Part shown: piece after piece, positions 15,274 to 18,258 of the stretch
Position numbering within the stretch: position 1 is the first letter of the stretch
Layout: each line of letters begins with the position of its first letter
Position numbers and translations under genes: made by a program
Source of the DNA: a bacterium
GTDB taxonomy: Bacteria > Ratteibacteria > UBA8468 > B48-G9 > JAFGKM01
Reading direction: 5' to 3'
NCBI GenBank assembly: GCA_026416755.1
Contig: JAOAEP010000013.1
Coordinates: 1-18,258, forward strand
Length of the DNA stretch: 18,258 nucleotides
The notes under the pieces: generated by a model
Seen by the model: the letters and a program-made list of their open reading frames with translations, nothing else
Database searches by the model: none
What the model was told of the DNA's origin: nothing

Positions 15274-18258
15274 TTTTCATTTCCTCCTTTTTTATTATAA
15301 TTTCATGGTCTTTCATCAAACCACATGGAACAAGTTGATATTTATCTGTCCATTGATTGCCTTCAGAAACAAATTGATATGGCCCAGTCCAAACAGGCCA
15401 TTTTTCAAAGTAATGTAAAGGTCCATGTGAATTTCGCCTGTGTCCAAGTATTTCTATTATTAATTCAGAATTTTCCTTTTCTTTCACAAAATCTGTGATA
15501 TCAATTTCATAAGGAGGCCATCCAATTATTCCTACTTCATTTCCATCAATTAAAATTCTAACCGCAACACCTCTAAAATCAGGTATTTTGATAAATACTT
15601 TTTCATTTTCTCTTAATTCTATTTTTTCCAATCTATAAATATAACCAAGATTCCCCGAATAAAATGGAAATCCCTGTTCTGTCCAGTCACCAATTTTAAG
15701 TTTTTCAGGATATTCTTTTATTATTAATTTCTGGTCATCAATTTTAACACTAAAATTCCCAAGTAAGTAAATTATTTCAAATCCAGGGTGCTCTTCTGTA
15801 TAAATTGTTTCAAGTAATATTTCATTTTTCCCTACTTTCAAAATTGATGGGTCAAAATTTATTTTCTCAAGTGATTTATCAACCCACCAGCCATTTTTCA
15901 TATCAGTTGTAAGTTTAATTCCATTTATGAAAACATTATAAAGTTCTGGTTTTTCTATGGCAATGGACATTTCCCCATTTGGTATTTTTTCAACATAAAA
16001 TTCATAATTTAAGAGAACTTTTACTCCCTTTAAATTCTTTTTTCTTTTTCTTGCCCAAGGTTGAACCATAGCACCACCTCTTGAAGAAATTCCAAGGAAT
16101 TCTCTAACTTTTTTATCAATCTTTAATATTTCAAGTTTTTCATTCCATTTATTCTCACCAATTTTAAACATTGGCATATCAAGGACTAAAACATTTTTTT
16201 CATTGACAATAAATTCTATGTCTTCTTTTTTCATTTCTTTTTTTTCTATCTCAATATATTTCTTCTTTTCTGGGATATTAATATTTATTTCTTTTTTAGG
16301 AATTATGTAAAGATGACTTCCTATTGGAGGGAAATCTGTTTTAATAAAATATCCATCTTCGGTTCTTATTAATTCTGGATAAAAAATCTCACCTGTCAAT
16401 GGGTCAAATTCTATTGGTTTATATTTCCATGTAGGAAAAGATTTTATGATTACATTTTTATATTCAATTTTTCTTTCTCTCACAGGGATGTATTTTGCAA
16501 GATTTCTACTATCCCATTCCATACTTGTATTACATAAAAATAGATAGTAGTTTTCCTTATCTTCTCTTAAGAGGTATAAAATTTCTTTAATCTCTCTTCC
16601 TGTTTGGTCTGTTATTGAAATTCTTCTTATTTTTTCAAGATACTTTATGCTCTCTTCAAAAGAAGAAACAATTTTACATTTATTTGCAAATTCTTTTACT
16701 TCTTCTGAAAATTCACAATCAATGTAAGAGGGGATATCTTCTATAAAAATAACTTCTCCTCCTTTCTCTCTAAATTTCTCAAGAAGTTTTAATGTTGAAG
16801 TTCTAATTGTGTAAAGAGGAGGAACTAAAACTGCTTTATATTCCGCTTTATTTACTTTTAAAATAGGTTCCCCTTCTTTTTCTATAATTTTTGCCCATCT
16901 TGATAAAATTTCTTCATCTCCATAGTCAAAATCAATGTGATTTGAAAGTAAAGTGTCACATAATTTGGCAAACATATCATCAAGTTTTTTAATATTTTCA
17001 GATGGGACAAATTGATTTTTTTCTTTATCCCATTTTGGCATTTTAAAGATAGTCCACATACTTTCAATTGGATGAATTACAAGAATGTCTCTTAATTCTT
17101 TTCCTTGTGTCATGATTAAATGAATTCTTGCAAAATAGTCCTCCACATATTTATAATATTTCCACCATGGAGATTGATAAAAAATACTTGCTGGATAATC
17201 CCTTTTTGCCTCTCCAAGCATTGTATACCAAGAAAGATGCTGACATCTTAAATTTATCCCAAGTGCTACTTGCCAATCTCCAAGTGCTTTATGTCCTGCA
17301 AATGGAAAATCCCATCCAGTACAACCATAAGTTTCAGTAAGTCGCCATTTTCTATCAAATTGTCTTGCAACTGAACTTACTTGTTTTGCAGTATTGAAAA
17401 TTCTCCAGTGTTCGGTAAGTAAATCCATTCCAGGTGCTTGCATATATTCATAAAATCTGAGTGTATTTCCTACAACATGTGTTTGTCTTGATAGAGTATC
17501 TTCTTCAAGTATATGTCCTGTAAAAAGAAGATTATTTTTTTCACACCAATTACCAATTTGTTTTGCAAAACTTTCAACGAAAAGAGATGTAATACAATCA
17601 AAATAATGATGTCTCACTCTGGAAATTTCTTTTCCTTTTAGATCAAAATAAATCTCAGGTAAATAAGAAACAATTTCATAACCATATCTTTTTTTAAATT
17701 CTTGTGGAAGTTTGTCTGTCCATGAAATTGCTATGTTGAGTTCATCATCAGAGGGAGAGTTAAAATGGAAATATATTCCTCCATAATTTGGCTCATCTGT
17801 GAAAATCCCAGGGATTACTTTTCCAAAGTATTTTCCAGAATATTTTTTATAATTTTGATGCGTAATTTCTATATACTTTTTAACTGCTTCTGAATTTAAA
17901 GTATCAAGATAAGTATAGCCATTATACCAAGCACTTTCTTTTTGAATCTCAACGTTAAATATTAAAATTTTTTGCCCTTCTGATATCTTACTTATTTTTT
18001 CTCCTTTTTTTATTCTTCTGTAGTTTTTTATTTTTTCTCCTTCAAATTCAGCGATAAATATAGCAAGTGTATTTTTGTTGAAATTTATTTTTTTAGTATC
18101 TTCTGTTTGTATCATTACTAGATGCCTCATTCTATATTTTCTATCTTTAGTAACAAGTCCACCAGCAGCACCTGAAGGCCATCTGTCTTCATCATAAAGA
18201 TAGGCAAACATTCCAGTTTTTTCTCCTTCATCAGCACAAGCATTTATACACTCAAACC
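15266..18258 (-). CDS. GH106-like glycoside hydrolase (N-terminus beyond the window)
   Basis: A large protein open to the right edge. The first in-window Met is at 18211, but the frame continues upstream for 15 more codons (FECINACADEGEKTG) without a stop. These join onto MFAYLYDEDRWPSGAAGGLVT in the way family members do, so Met at 18211 is internal and perhaps 50-100 residues are missing. Recognisable segments are PGIFTDEPNYGG, GWDFPFAGHKALGDWQVALG, QHLSWYTMLGEAKRDYPASI, YYKYVEDYFARIHLI and DILVIHPIESMW. These fit the GH106 alpha-L-rhamnosidase-like group (Glyco_hydro_106). TDEP and LTETYG hold plausible acidic catalytic residues. The C-terminal third is beta-rich with jelly-roll-like segments (YNVFINGIKL; FRGVAVRILIDGNEVGIIGW). 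Whether it is secreted cannot be judged without the N-terminus. Substrate may be a rhamnoside or another glycoside. Confidence 0.75.
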   Translation of the reverse strand, partial: FECINACADEGEKTGMFAYLYDEDRWPSGAAGGLVTKDRKYRMRHLVMIQTEDTKKINFNKNTLAIFIAEFEGEKIKNYRRIKKGEKISKISEGQKILIFNVEIQKESAWYNGYTYLDTLNSEAVKKYIEITHQNYKKYSGKYFGKVIPGIFTDEPNYGGIYFHFNSPSDDELNIAISWTDKLPQEFKKRYGYEIVSYLPEIYFDLKGKEISRVRHHYFDCITSLFVESFAKQIGNWCEKNNLLFTGHILEEDTLSRQTHVVGNTLRFYEYMQAPGMDLLTEHWRIFNTAKQVSSVARQFDRKWRLTETYGCTGWDFPFAGHKALGDWQVALGINLRCQHLSWYTMLGEAKRDYPASIFYQSPWWKYYKYVEDYFARIHLIMTQGKELRDILVIHPIESMWTIFKMPKWDKEKNQFVPSENIKKLDDMFAKLCDTLLSNHIDFDYGDEEILSRWAKIIEKEGEPILKVNKAEYKAVLVPPLYTIRTSTLKLLEKFREKGGEVIFIEDIPSYIDCEFSEEVKEFANKCKIVSSFEESIKYLEKIRRISITDQTGREIKEILYLLREDKENYYLFLCNTSMEWDSRNLAKYIPVRERKIEYKNVIIKSFPTWKYKPIEFDPLTGEIFYPELIRTEDGYFIKTDFPPIGSHLYIIPKKEININIPEKKKYIEIEKKEMKKEDIEFIVNEKNVLVLDMPMFKIGENKWNEKLEILKIDKKVREFLGISSRGGAMVQPWARKRKKNLKGVKVLLNYEFYVEKIPNGEMSIAIEKPELYNVFINGIKLTTDMKNGWWVDKSLEKINFDPSILKVGKNEILLETIYTEEHPGFEIIYLLGNFSVKIDDQKLIIKEYPEKLKIGDWTEQGFPFYSGNLGYIYRLEKIELRENEKVFIKIPDFRGVAVRILIDGNEVGIIGWPPYEIDITDFVKEKENSELIIEILGHRRNSHGPLHYFEKWPVWTGPYQFVSEGNQWTDKYQLVPCGLMKDHEIIIKKEEMKNV

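Noticed and set aside
14990..15418. 142-codon plus-strand open frame across the isomerase and hydrolase genes
   Set aside because: It lies antisense to two well-supported coupled genes, its product is a low-complexity Ser/Ile/Phe-rich sequence with no family pattern, and it has no Shine-Dalgarno or promoter.
18209..18211. Met at 18211 as true start of the GH106-like hydrolase
   Set aside because: The frame stays open to the edge with residues that fit the family immediately before the LYDEDRWPSG motif, and no ribosome-binding site sits at usable spacing. The gene is treated as partial.
1..18258. CRISPR arrays, tRNA or rRNA genes, insertion sequences, prophage
   Set aside because: I saw no regularly spaced direct repeats, tRNA cloverleaf patterns, rRNA-like stretches or transposase/phage proteins. 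Nearly all of the window is accounted for by the genes listed.

Overview
This window comes from an AT-rich bacterial chromosome (roughly 30% GC by eye). Genes are tightly packed and most have Shine-Dalgarno-like start sites. Gene content (cytosolic two-component system, ADP-glucose glycogen pathway, GH57 and GH106-like glycoside hydrolases, a RACo/RamA-type corrinoid activator) suggests an uncultured, probably anaerobic, carbohydrate-using bacterium. I cannot fix the phylum from the sequence alone. No rRNA, tRNA, CRISPR array or transposase gene was recognised.

Left block (1-2129, minus strand). A YraQ/ArsP-type permease is followed, in a translationally coupled pair, by a DUF1980/YcgQ-family protein. 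Then comes a GC-rich hairpin that looks like a terminator or a REP-like element. After it lies the first 43 codons of a Fur-family regulator that runs off the left edge. The regulator has a near-consensus promoter, and a perfect 23-bp palindrome sits over its predicted transcription and translation start. This looks like a metal-responsive module.

Middle block (2130-4820). A PfkB-family kinase resembling 2-keto-3-deoxygluconate kinase (plus) converges on a 2Fe-2S/ASKHA protein of the corrinoid-protein activator family (minus). Their stop codons abut with no base between them.

Glycogen operon (4896-14408, plus). One promoter appears to drive seven genes that overlap or nearly touch: soluble GAF histidine kinase, stand-alone receiver protein, GlgC, GalT-like protein, GlgA, GH57 alpha-glucan hydrolase, GlgB. 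An imperfect hairpin followed by a T-run lies just after glgB. GlgC makes ADP-glucose, GlgA elongates, GlgB branches, and the GH57 enzyme probably trims or debranches. The GalT-like protein may act on sugar nucleotides at the same node. Placing a two-component pair without a DNA-binding output at the head of this operon is the most interesting feature of the window.

Right block (14425-18258, minus). A large GH106-like glycoside hydrolase, cut by the right edge, overlaps the start of a xylose-isomerase-like TIM-barrel sugar isomerase/epimerase. The pair looks like part of a polysaccharide or glycoside degradation operon that continues beyond the window.
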